Positions 1 through 6,961 of a DNA stretch of 14,579 nt are shown piece by piece. The stretch is taken from contig DGRP01000103.1 of assembly GCA_002391065.1 (NCBI GenBank), positions 1-14,579 on the forward strand, in the 5' to 3' direction. Below the pieces are notes generated by a model, which saw only the letters and a program-made list of their open reading frames with translations, was not told where the DNA came from and made no database searches. Each line of letters opens with the position of its first letter. Within the stretch, counting starts at the first letter, position 1. A program made the translations under genes and the position numbers. The stretch comes from Ruminococcus sp. UBA4385. GTDB taxonomy: Bacteria; Bacillota_A; Clostridia; Oscillospirales; Ruminococcaceae.

Positions 1-646
1 TATCTATCCCCGCAGGGCAGATATCCCTGCACGCAAGCGACTTTCCGCAGCCCTCAAACACACGCTTTCTGTAGGTCCTGTAAAGCTCCTTTTCCTGCTC
101 CTTCGGCAGAGCCGAAATAAGCCTTGCCATCGGCACAGCGCCCGACATTCCGACAAAGCTGTCATCAACGCAGAAGTTCGGACAGACCTCCAGACAACAG
201 CCGCACTGCAAACAGCGTGATGCCTCATAGGCAGTATCCGCAGCTCTCTCGTCAGCCTTTGTCTGAGCCTCAAACCAGACCTTCATTTCTTTGAGCCTCT
301 CAAAAACCGAGCTTCTGTCAACTATCAGGTCTTCAACAGGCGGAAACTTCCTGAGCGCCTCTACCCTGACCGTATCTCCAAGCTCGGAAAGCTTTGCATC
401 GCAGGCAAGCATAGGTCTGCCGTTTATAACCATAGCACAGGCTCCGCACTTTTTTTGCAGACAGCTTGACTCCCACTTTATCTCGCCGACAGTCTCTCCG
501 TTAATATCCCGAAACGAACTGTCCGAATTTATCTGCCTGAGCGCCGTTGCAACCGTGGCATTCTCGTCCTTCGTTTCAAATTCTATCGTCTGGAGATAGG
601 GCTCACCGCCTTGCTTTCGGCGGAGTATTTCAAGTCTGTGCTTCAT
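1..646 (-). CDS. Fumarate reductase/succinate dehydrogenase iron-sulfur subunit, partial (3' end beyond window)
   Basis: This subunit passes electrons between the flavoprotein and the membrane cytochrome b of a fumarate reductase/succinate dehydrogenase complex on the cytoplasmic face of the membrane. My translation gives 215 residues with the full set of cluster cysteines in family spacing. C62, C67, C70 and C82 fit the [2Fe-2S] centre. C145, C148, C151 and C155 followed by Pro, together with C200, C206 and C210-Pro, fit the [4Fe-4S] and [3Fe-4S] centres. The last cysteine lies six residues from the window edge, so about 20 to 35 residues are probably missing. The ATG at 646 has a strong site AGGAGG at about 654-659 and overlaps the end of the flavoprotein gene by 17 bp, which suggests translational coupling. 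An alternate reading frame at 4-273 is not the gene. The subunit type is secure; the physiological direction (fumarate reduction or succinate oxidation) is not. Confidence 0.93.
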   Translation of the reverse strand, partial: MKHRLEILRRKQGGEPYLQTIEFETKDENATVATALRQINSDSSFRDINGETVGEIKWESSCLQKKCGACAMVINGRPMLACDAKLSELGDTVRVEALRKFPPVEDLIVDRSSVFERLKEMKVWFEAQTKADERAADTAYEASRCLQCGCCLEVCPNFCVDDSFVGMSGAVPMARLISALPKEQEKELYRTYRKRVFEGCGKSLACRDICPAGID

Positions 647-2231
647 CGTCTTCCCTCCTGTCGGGGATAATGCCGTATTCTGTCACAAGCCTGCCCTCAC
701 TCATATAAGCGAGAGAACGCTTGCGGTAACGCTCGTCTTTTTTCGGGTGATCCTCTCTGTAGTGCGCTCCTCTGCTCTCACGCCTGTTAAGGGCAGATAT
801 CAGCATAGCCCTTGCAAAGTCAAGCCTTGCCGTTTCACGGCAGTTATATTCACGCTCCGAGGACAGTTCATCAAGCTCCGAGAGCGCCCCCTTTATAAGC
901 GTTTCATTTCTCACTATCCCAAGCCCTGAGAGCAGTATATCCCTTATCCTGAATATCAGCTCGGAAGCTGCCTGCTGTTCAAACTCATCCGAGCCTGTGA
1001 AAACACCTTCGCTGACCTCTTCAGTCTCACCCGAGAGCACAGTCTCGGCAGCGACCTGTCCACCGTAGAGGGCTCCGAGCATTGAATTTCCGCCCAGCCT
1101 GTTCGCACCGTGGTACTGCGAGCAGCACTCTCCTGCGGCATAAAGCCCCGCAAGGCTCGTTCTGTGCTTTTCGTCAACATCTATTCCGCCCATAAAGTAA
1201 TGTATCCCCTCATGGACCGGTATAGGCGTATATGTCGGATCATCTCCGGTGCATCGGATCATCTCATCACGCAGGTCGCTGAGACGTTCCTTCCAGATCT
1301 TATCGGAAAGTTCGGTCATATCCAGATACACTTCCTCGACGGTGTTTTCCTGACGTCGGACAAAAAACATCTCCCGCGAGACCACATCACGGGGCATAAG
1401 GTTCCCAAGCTCAGGATACTTCTCCTCCATAAAATACCAGGGCTTATCCTCTTTGGTCATTATCCACAGCCTTCCGCCCTCGCCTCTTGCCGCCTCAGAG
1501 ATAAGGCAGCGCTTGCCCGGAATGGCAATAGTCGTGGGGTGATACTGTATCATTTCAAGATTTGAGAACACCACTCCCTGTGAGAACAGCACTGCAGCAC
1601 AGTCTCCGCTGTTCTGGGTAGTGCCCGTAGTCATCTCCGGGAACATTCCGTTCAGGCCTCCGCTGCACACTATCACCTGCCCCGAAAGCTCACTCAGCTT
1701 TCCCGAGTACACATCTCTTATACGCACACCTGTGCATTTATCTCCGCTTATCAGAAGCCTTATCAGCTCATGGTGCGGCAGCCTTCTGATAAGACCCTTA
1801 GCCTCATATTTTCTTGCCTCGTCTATCACAGCGGACATTATTATTTTTCCCGTGCTGCTTCTTGCATAGGCAGTACGCTTTTTCTTCTGACCGCCGAAAT
1901 TTCTGAGCACCAGCTCTCCGTTCTCCATATTAAATGGCACTCCGAGGCCTTCAAGCCAGCGCACTATCTTCGGTGCGTTTCTCGTCAGCCCGTCTACCGC
2001 ATTAGGGTCGGCGAGGTTCACTCCGCCGTTCATAGTATCTCTGTAGTGATTGCGGATATTGTCGTCCTCGCCCATAGTATCAAGAGCCGCATTTATACCG
2101 CCCTCAGCAAGCACCGACTGTGCCCTCTCGGACTGCTGCAGCGACACCAGCACCGAGCCGACATTTTCCTCTGCGAGCCTTATCGCTGCCGAAAGCCCTG
2201 CAAGGCCTGCTCCGATAATTATAACACTCAT
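630..2231 (-). CDS. Fumarate reductase/succinate dehydrogenase-type flavoprotein subunit lacking the FAD-linking histidine
   Basis: This is the FAD subunit that interconverts fumarate and succinate, or a related reaction. The protein has 533 residues from the ATG at 2231. A dinucleotide-binding GAGLAG stands at residues 7-12, and the protein has no signal peptide, so it should be cytoplasmic. The dicarboxylate-site residues of the family are present: H231 in YHPT, R249 in ARGEGG, the catalytic R281 in PRDVVSR, H344 in HYFMGG and R378 in ANRLGG. In fumarate reductases the FAD is joined to a His in the motif RSHTxAAEGG. Here the matching segment is RAQSVLAEGG, with Gln38 in the His place, so FAD is probably not covalently bound. 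L-aspartate oxidase also lacks this His, but the adjacent cytochrome b and Fe-S genes argue for a membrane complex. A GTG just before (2234) is an alternative start; the AGGGGG site at 2240-2245 is better spaced from the ATG. Confidence 0.9.
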   Translation of the reverse strand: MSVIIIGAGLAGLSAAIRLAEENVGSVLVSLQQSERAQSVLAEGGINAALDTMGEDDNIRNHYRDTMNGGVNLADPNAVDGLTRNAPKIVRWLEGLGVPFNMENGELVLRNFGGQKKKRTAYARSSTGKIIMSAVIDEARKYEAKGLIRRLPHHELIRLLISGDKCTGVRIRDVYSGKLSELSGQVIVCSGGLNGMFPEMTTGTTQNSGDCAAVLFSQGVVFSNLEMIQYHPTTIAIPGKRCLISEAARGEGGRLWIMTKEDKPWYFMEEKYPELGNLMPRDVVSREMFFVRRQENTVEEVYLDMTELSDKIWKERLSDLRDEMIRCTGDDPTYTPIPVHEGIHYFMGGIDVDEKHRTSLAGLYAAGECCSQYHGANRLGGNSMLGALYGGQVAAETVLSGETEEVSEGVFTGSDEFEQQAASELIFRIRDILLSGLGIVRNETLIKGALSELDELSSEREYNCRETARLDFARAMLISALNRRESRGAHYREDHPKKDERYRKRSLAYMSEGRLVTEYGIIPDRREDDEAQT

Positions 2232-2243
2232 CACCGCACCCCC

Positions 2244-2792
2244 TCAGAGCCACCTGATATAATACACAACAAAGGCCGCACCTGCCAGAATAAGCAGTAC
2301 GGACAAAATGAGCATTATATCTATACCGAGATCCTTATAGCTTCTTATTCCGAACGATATCATCATAGGTCTCACATTCGAGATAACGTGAAGTGCTATC
2401 GACACTATCATAAGTATCTGTGTGCAAAGCTGCAAGGGTCCGAAAAAGGTCAGCCTGTAAGCGCCTGTTTCATTGTGCCTCCCGAGAAAGATAAGCACAT
2501 GGGCAGCAGCAAAAAGCATCACAGCAAAGCCGCTTATACGTCTGAGCCAGAAGAGCTTATTCTCCTTAAAGTAATGCGTGCCCGACCTTTTAAGCAGCTT
2601 CACCGACTTTACCGCCAGTATCACGCCCAGCACCGTATGCACACAGATAAGTGCGAGCATAAGCAGTGCCGAGCCCTGTGTCAGAGGGTTTCCTCCGGGC
2701 ATGATCCCTGCCAGCTGGAAGCCTCCGAGTATCATGTGTATAAGCAGAAGCACCATTATCAGTACCGTAATAACTGCATTAACTCTTCTCAT
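2244..2792 (-). CDS. Cytochrome b-type membrane anchor of fumarate reductase/succinate dehydrogenase
   Basis: The protein is 182 residues, hydrophobic, with about five predicted membrane helices (roughly 5-27, 42-65, 85-103, 122-144 and 157-179). Histidines H19, H52, H98 and H135 sit one each in the first four helices. This resembles the dihaem anchors of Wolinella fumarate reductase and Bacillus succinate dehydrogenase, where four helix-borne histidines bind two haem b groups. The segment RRISGF just before helix 3 is typical of the family. In the family this subunit exchanges electrons with quinones and can carry them across the membrane. It lies directly upstream of the flavoprotein, 12 bp apart, and overlaps the unknown exported-protein gene by 14 bp. 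A GTG at 2801 would add three residues (MIL); I prefer the ATG at 2792 because a GGG-rich site lies 8 nt before it. The assignment rests on topology, histidine pattern and neighbours. Confidence 0.8.
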   Translation of the reverse strand: MRRVNAVITVLIMVLLLIHMILGGFQLAGIMPGGNPLTQGSALLMLALICVHTVLGVILAVKSVKLLKRSGTHYFKENKLFWLRRISGFAVMLFAAAHVLIFLGRHNETGAYRLTFFGPLQLCTQILMIVSIALHVISNVRPMMISFGIRSYKDLGIDIMLILSVLLILAGAAFVVYYIRWL

Positions 2793-3297
2793 CAGAATCA
2801 CCCTTTACCCTCAGCATAACCGTCTGCTCTCTCTTGTTCACCGACTCAGCACCCAGCTTGTCGGCAAGCTCCGCCGACATGACGATCACATCAAACCTTC
2901 CGCTGTCCGCCTTTGAGATCATAAGCGTCGGGTCGCTTTCGGTTATCTTCATCTGGTTTTCGGCAAGCCGTGACTGAAAGCTCTGCGCCATAGTGATACC
3001 CGTAGTATCGCTTTTTGACACAGTGCAGTCAATGTCCTCAAAGAGCATAAGCACATCAATATCGCCCTCAGAGAAAAACGACTTCCACAGTTCCATGCTC
3101 TTTTCATCGGGGTGCTTGTCACGGTTTATAAGCACGACATACTCTCCCGAGGGCGAGTCGATGATAACAGAGGCAGAAGCCACTGCGTCTTTCTCATCGC
3201 TTATAAGTCCCTTGAAGTATGCCGTCTGTGAGAACGGTATGCCGACTGCGGCCGCCAGAAAAATGACGGTCACAAAAAAATGTCTGATGATCTTCAT
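2779..3297 (-). CDS. Exported protein of unknown function between lipoprotein and cytochrome b genes
   Basis: I do not recognise this protein. It has 172 residues. The start MKIIRHFF followed by a hydrophobic stretch to about residue 21 is a signal peptide or an N-terminal membrane anchor, so the rest should be outside the cytoplasmic membrane. The remainder is a soluble, acidic, mixed alpha/beta-looking region with one cysteine, in EDIDC near residue 91, and no CxxC pair. That argues against a thioredoxin, the protein type found at the corresponding place of the Campylobacter P19 cluster. It follows the FMN-binding lipoprotein gene with a 14-bp gap and its end overlaps the cytochrome b gene, so it is almost surely in the same transcript. 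An AAGGGA site lies about 11 nt before the ATG. A role as a partner of the lipoprotein or the cytochrome is guessed from position only. Confidence 0.82.
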   Translation of the reverse strand: MKIIRHFFVTVIFLAAAVGIPFSQTAYFKGLISDEKDAVASASVIIDSPSGEYVVLINRDKHPDEKSMELWKSFFSEGDIDVLMLFEDIDCTVSKSDTTGITMAQSFQSRLAENQMKITESDPTLMISKADSGRFDVIVMSAELADKLGAESVNKREQTVMLRVKGDSDEKS

Positions 3298-3311
3298 AGA
3301 AAAAAATCCCT

Positions 3312-3752
3312 TTATTCCTCCGCTGATTTAAGTGCCGACTGCACAGCCTCCTTAAACTCATTGAAGTTGATAGTTGCGCCTGTTATAGCATCGACCTCGT
3401 CTATAGTATTTTTAGCGACGAGCTGTTTTGCATAGTTTTCGCAGGCAGCGTTTGCTCTCTGGGCTCTCTGATAGTAGTCCTTGTTCTTGATCTCTCCGCC
3501 CTCCTTGCCGTAATCCTCGTCCTTGGGAGTGCCGTCGATCTCATAGGTCTTGAAGGTGCAGGCTGAGATTTTGCCGTCTTTGATCGTTATTTCTACCTCT
3601 CCGTAGCCGTTGCCCTCATCAGAGCCCTGATCCTCATTTACATACTCACTGCTTCGTGCAGTGTAGGTTCCGTCTTTATAGGTCTTGTCTCCGCAGGCAC
3701 AAAGCGACAGCGCCAGCAGAGCCGACATTAATACTGCAATTTTCTTTTTCAT
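3312..3752 (-). CDS. FMN-binding domain lipoprotein with flavinylation motif
   Basis: This is a 146-residue exported protein. Residues 1-20 form a lipoprotein signal (positively charged MKKK, a hydrophobic core, then LCAC with C20 as the likely lipidated residue). The mature part matches the small FMN-binding fold of NqrC/RnfG-type domains: YKDGTY near residue 25, GYGEVEITIKDGKI at about 49-62, and D121-A-I-T-G-A-T127. The last motif fits the site at which the flavin transferase ApbE joins FMN to the final Thr through a phosphodiester bond. Such proteins carry electrons on the outer face of the membrane, as in flavin-based extracellular electron transfer. No apbE gene lies in this window. The GGAGGG site is 5 nt before the ATG, and the ABC ATPase gene ends 18 bp upstream. 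The domain call is firm; its electron donor and acceptor are unknown. Confidence 0.88.
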   Translation of the reverse strand: MKKKIAVLMSALLALSLCACGDKTYKDGTYTARSSEYVNEDQGSDEGNGYGEVEITIKDGKISACTFKTYEIDGTPKDEDYGKEGGEIKNKDYYQRAQRANAACENYAKQLVAKNTIDEVDAITGATINFNEFKEAVQSALKSAEE

Positions 3753-3770
3753 ACTATCCCTCCGATATTC

Positions 3771-4475
3771 TTAAAACGGGTTCTGATCGTCAAACCTGAT
3801 CTTTCCTGTGAAATTCTGGTTCACTATCTCCTTTGAAAGCTTTCCGTCACGAAGCACAAGCGTCCGCTGCGCTACCTCAGCGACCTCAGGGTCGTGGGTA
3901 ACTACAATAAGGGTCGTGCCCTCGTTGTGAAGCTTATGAAACAGCTCAACTACAGTCTCTTCGTTTTTCTCGTCCAGGTTTCCCGTAGGCTCATCAGCCA
4001 GAATTATCTCGGGATAATTAATAAGTGCTCTTGCTACGCACACTCTCTGCTGCTCACCGCCCGAAAGCTGTGAGGGCAGGTGCTTTGCCCTGTCAGCAAG
4101 ACCTACACGCTCAAGTGCTTCAAGTGCTTCCTTCTCATCGGGCAGGCTGTGATAGTACTGCGCAAGCATTACGTTCTCAATAGCGGTAAGGTAATTTACA
4201 AGATGAAACTGCTGGAAGATAAGACCTATCTTGTCACGTCTTATGTTTGTGAGGTTTTTCTTGCTCTCCTTTGCAATATCCACTCCGTCAAGGAGCACCT
4301 CGCCCTTGCTTGGCTTGTCCATACAGCCGATGATGTTCATCATTGTACTCTTACCCGAGCCCGAGGGTCCCATTATGGACACCCACTCGCCCTTCTCGAC
4401 TTTAAGGCTCACATCATCGAGAGCGTGCAGCTCTCCGTATATCTTATAAACGTTTTTAAGTTCCAATAAGCTCAT
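3771..4475 (-). CDS. ABC transporter ATP-binding protein (MacB/LolD type) of iron-linked system
   Basis: The protein has 234 residues and is a complete ABC ATPase. Walker A GPSGSGKST is at 36-44, the Q-loop near 88-89, the signature LSGGE at 137-141, Walker B ILADEP at 158-163 and the switch His at 194. The sequence style is that of the MacB/LolD branch, which works with FtsX-type permeases by coupling ATP hydrolysis to movements outside the membrane and does not import through a classical channel. The two permease genes lie immediately upstream (17-bp gap). The same pairing of two permeases and one ATPase occurs in the P19/FTR1 cluster of Campylobacter and the Fet cluster of enterobacteria, where its precise role is still unclear. 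The C-terminal tail after about residue 215 ends in DDQNPF and is not part of the conserved core. A GGAG site lies 8 nt before the ATG. Confidence 0.93.
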   Translation of the reverse strand: MSLLELKNVYKIYGELHALDDVSLKVEKGEWVSIMGPSGSGKSTMMNIIGCMDKPSKGEVLLDGVDIAKESKKNLTNIRRDKIGLIFQQFHLVNYLTAIENVMLAQYYHSLPDEKEALEALERVGLADRAKHLPSQLSGGEQQRVCVARALINYPEIILADEPTGNLDEKNEETVVELFHKLHNEGTTLIVVTHDPEVAEVAQRTLVLRDGKLSKEIVNQNFTGKIRFDDQNPF

Positions 4476-4492
4476 TGTTACGTCTCCCTTCT

Positions 4493-5653
4493 TTATTCGC
4501 CCTTGAGCACAAGTGCAGGGTCAATGTCCGTAGCACTTCTGATAGGCATAAGGCTTGCAATTCCCGTTACTGCGATAGATGCGACTATAGTTATCGGCAC
4601 AAGCAGAGGTCTGAAAGAGATCGAGCTTGAGAACACTCTCACGCTGACCTGCTGAGCAAACACAAAGCCCAGCACCGAGCCTGCCGCACCGCCCAGCAGA
4701 CCGAGAAGCATACTCTCTCCCATAAACTCCTGAATAATACTCTTGTCCGACGCACCGATCGCCTTTCTGAGGCCTATCTCCTTACGTCTTTCAGCCACAA
4801 CGGCAGTCATTGTAGTTGCCACGCAGATCATAGTCAGCGCGAGCACTACCACCGTTACCAGCAGAACAAGAGCCTGAAGCTTTGTGAGAACTGTCGCCTC
4901 GGAAGCCGTAACACGCTTGACTAAGCTTGCGTGTATAGCAGGCACTTTACTGTTTATCTTGTCAATATACTCCGAGAGCTCGTCAGCCGATGCAGAGATA
5001 CTCAGCTCCGCTACATCAACTCTGCCCTCTTTCTGTGTGAGTGCCTCCATATCGGCAGCACTCATATAAATGTACTCTTCCTCGGAGCCGCCTGTCTCAA
5101 CTATGCCGACAACATTGAAGCAGTCGATATTATCAAGCACTACCTCGCCGTTTTCGTCTTTCCCGTTTTCGGTCCCGGGAGTGTAGGCCAGCTCTATCAT
5201 ATCGCCGATTTTCAGGTTGAATGACTCCGCAACAGAGTCGCCTATCAGCACATCATTGTGCGAGCTGAACCAGTCTCCGTCAACGCTCCAGTATGGGCTT
5301 GCAGCCTTGACCTCATCGGCATCTGTTCCTGCTGCCACAACAGGAATATCGTTTATCCTCACGTTCTCATATCTGAACGGAGCTGCACCAACTATAGCAT
5401 CATCACTTATGCAAGCCTTTGCAGACTCCACATCTGCCATAGTAAAGCTCTCTCCGCTTGCCGTGAAGATCATATTTGCTCCGTAATTACGGAACTGCGC
5501 ACCCATCTGCCTGGGCACATCGTAATAGATAGATACAAGTCCCGAAAGTATAGTCGCACCGATCGCAATTGAGAGCAGTGCAACCACCATTCTTGACCTT
5601 CTCCTCAAAAGAGAGGCGCTTATCATTCTGATAAACATACGTCTTTTCTTCAT
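4493..5653 (-). CDS. FtsX/MacB-type ABC transporter permease (second of pair)
   Basis: The protein has 386 residues. It has one N-terminal membrane helix (about 22-44), a large external MacB-like core domain (about 45-255) and three C-terminal helices (about 260-286, 311-335 and 350-369). The typical cytoplasmic FtsX loop ERRKEIGLRKAIGA is at 288-301, and the end contains P370-I-R with DPALVLKGE, as in many MacB-type permeases. It begins 12 bp after the stop of the first permease gene and shares architecture with it, so the two probably form a heterodimer served by the downstream ATPase. The context of FTR1, P19 and DUF2318 genes points to iron handling outside the membrane. The start at the ATG (5653) has GGAG close before it and a longer AAGGGGG a few bases farther. 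Transport of another substrate cannot be excluded from sequence. Confidence 0.9.
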   Translation of the reverse strand: MKKRRMFIRMISASLLRRRSRMVVALLSIAIGATILSGLVSIYYDVPRQMGAQFRNYGANMIFTASGESFTMADVESAKACISDDAIVGAAPFRYENVRINDIPVVAAGTDADEVKAASPYWSVDGDWFSSHNDVLIGDSVAESFNLKIGDMIELAYTPGTENGKDENGEVVLDNIDCFNVVGIVETGGSEEEYIYMSAADMEALTQKEGRVDVAELSISASADELSEYIDKINSKVPAIHASLVKRVTASEATVLTKLQALVLLVTVVVLALTMICVATTMTAVVAERRKEIGLRKAIGASDKSIIQEFMGESMLLGLLGGAAGSVLGFVFAQQVSVRVFSSSISFRPLLVPITIVASIAVTGIASLMPIRSATDIDPALVLKGE

Positions 5654-5665
5654 AGCTCCGCCCCC

Positions 5666-6949
5666 TTATCTTCCGTGAAGAACTTCGGTCGGGCGAAGTC
5701 TCAGCAGCATTCTTATCGCAGGTATACAGCCGATAAGCGTAACTATCACCACAAGCACCGCCACTATAGGCACTACCATAGGCCTCATAGCTATTGCCGA
5801 GCCGAATACCGAATGACCGATTATCTGTGCGAAGCCGAAGCCTGCAAAAAAGCCTGCTGCTCCGCCTATTATAGCAGTTATAAAGATTTCTGTCAAGACA
5901 AGCAGCGAAATAGACCCGTTATGAGCTCCTATCGCCTTCATAAGTCCTATCTCCTGACTTCTCTCCATAACGCTTGCGGTAACTAAGTTGCAGATACCGA
6001 GCGCCGCACCAATAAGACTGAGTATAGTTATCAGCACCATAAGAAGCTGTGTCTTTTCAAGAATAGCGCCCTCGGAATCAGCTACCTGCCTTACAGGTGA
6101 GGCTACAGAGTCGGTGATGACCTCCTGTATCTGATAGCAGATAGAGCTTGCATAGGCTGTGCAGTACCACTGCTCCTTCTGGGCTACCGTCAGAGATGAA
6201 GGGTCTTTTGCAGCTCTCTCTGCGAGCTCGTCATCAGGGGTGGTAAGGGCTGATACCTCTATGCTGTCAATATTTCCGTCAAGCCCGTCAAGTGCCTGAG
6301 CCGTATCGAGCAGGCAATATATCTGGCTGTCCTCTTCTCCGCCTGCATCGTAAATTCCTACTATGTCAAGCTCCTGCGAGCCCTGACTGCCCCTGACAGT
6401 CAGCTTGTCCCCTACCGAGAGCCCAAGCTTTTCAGCCGTCTGCACTCCGACCATAGCGCCGTTAGCACTGCCCGACTGCTCATCAAGCCACGAGCCCGAG
6501 GTAAGCTCCCACCAGCTTCTCATGCTTGCAACTCCCGCATCGAGTGTCTCTCCTGTGGGAAGCTCCATGTGGTGATTAAACCATGTTCCGACTACAGTCA
6601 CCTCAGTATCGTCAGAGGTCTCTGCCTCTACGTTTACAAAGGGTGCGTAGTCAACTATATTGAATGCCCAGAAGATAGTCTTTATCTTTCCGAGCTCTTC
6701 TTCTTTAAGATAAATGCCTGTTGAGCCGCCCTCGACCTCGTACAGATCACTCAGCACCGAGGTCTGCTTCGGAACTACCTTTATGTTTGCTCCGAACGTT
6801 TTAAGCTCCTGATTGACCTTGTCTCCGACATCGAGCATAACGCTCAGCATTGCCGAGGCAAGCGATGCACCAAGGGCTATAGTGAAGGCTATCATCAGCA
6901 TTTTCTTCCACTGACGGAACAGTGTTCCTCGAATCATTCTGCCAAACAA
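5666..6949 (-). CDS. FtsX/MacB-type ABC transporter permease (first of pair), TTG start
   Basis: The protein has 427 residues. It has an N-terminal helix (about 17-38), an external core (about 40-300) and three C-terminal helices (about 302-324, 350-375 and 392-414). The FtsX loop ERSQEIGLMKAIGA is at 329-342 and the protein ends RLRPTEVLHGR. The external domain carries a FNHH pair (H126, H127) that could touch metal, but that is only a thought. The start is judged to be TTG at 6949: AGGAG lies 5 nt before it, whereas the first in-frame ATG (6937) is 17 nt from the site. It follows the DUF2318 gene with a 12-bp gap. Together with the next permease and the ATPase it makes up the ABC part of the iron cluster. 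Confidence 0.9.
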   Translation of the reverse strand: MFGRMIRGTLFRQWKKMLMIAFTIALGASLASAMLSVMLDVGDKVNQELKTFGANIKVVPKQTSVLSDLYEVEGGSTGIYLKEEELGKIKTIFWAFNIVDYAPFVNVEAETSDDTEVTVVGTWFNHHMELPTGETLDAGVASMRSWWELTSGSWLDEQSGSANGAMVGVQTAEKLGLSVGDKLTVRGSQGSQELDIVGIYDAGGEEDSQIYCLLDTAQALDGLDGNIDSIEVSALTTPDDELAERAAKDPSSLTVAQKEQWYCTAYASSICYQIQEVITDSVASPVRQVADSEGAILEKTQLLMVLITILSLIGAALGICNLVTASVMERSQEIGLMKAIGAHNGSISLLVLTEIFITAIIGGAAGFFAGFGFAQIIGHSVFGSAIAMRPMVVPIVAVLVVIVTLIGCIPAIRMLLRLRPTEVLHGR

Positions 6950-6961
6950 GTTTTCTCCTCC

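Noticed and set aside
4..273. Minus-strand open frame of 89 codons
   Set aside because: It is out of frame with the iron-sulfur subunit, whose cysteine motifs read through the same bases in another frame.
630..2231. L-aspartate oxidase (NadB) as the identity of the flavoprotein
   Set aside because: The missing FAD His fits NadB, but neighbours are a cytochrome b anchor and a three-cluster Fe-S subunit, and no nadA or nadC is nearby.
1770..2819. Plus-strand open frame of 349 codons
   Set aside because: It lies opposite the well-supported flavoprotein and cytochrome b genes, has a biased His/Tyr/Cys/Ser-rich composition and no known motif; it is an antisense shadow.
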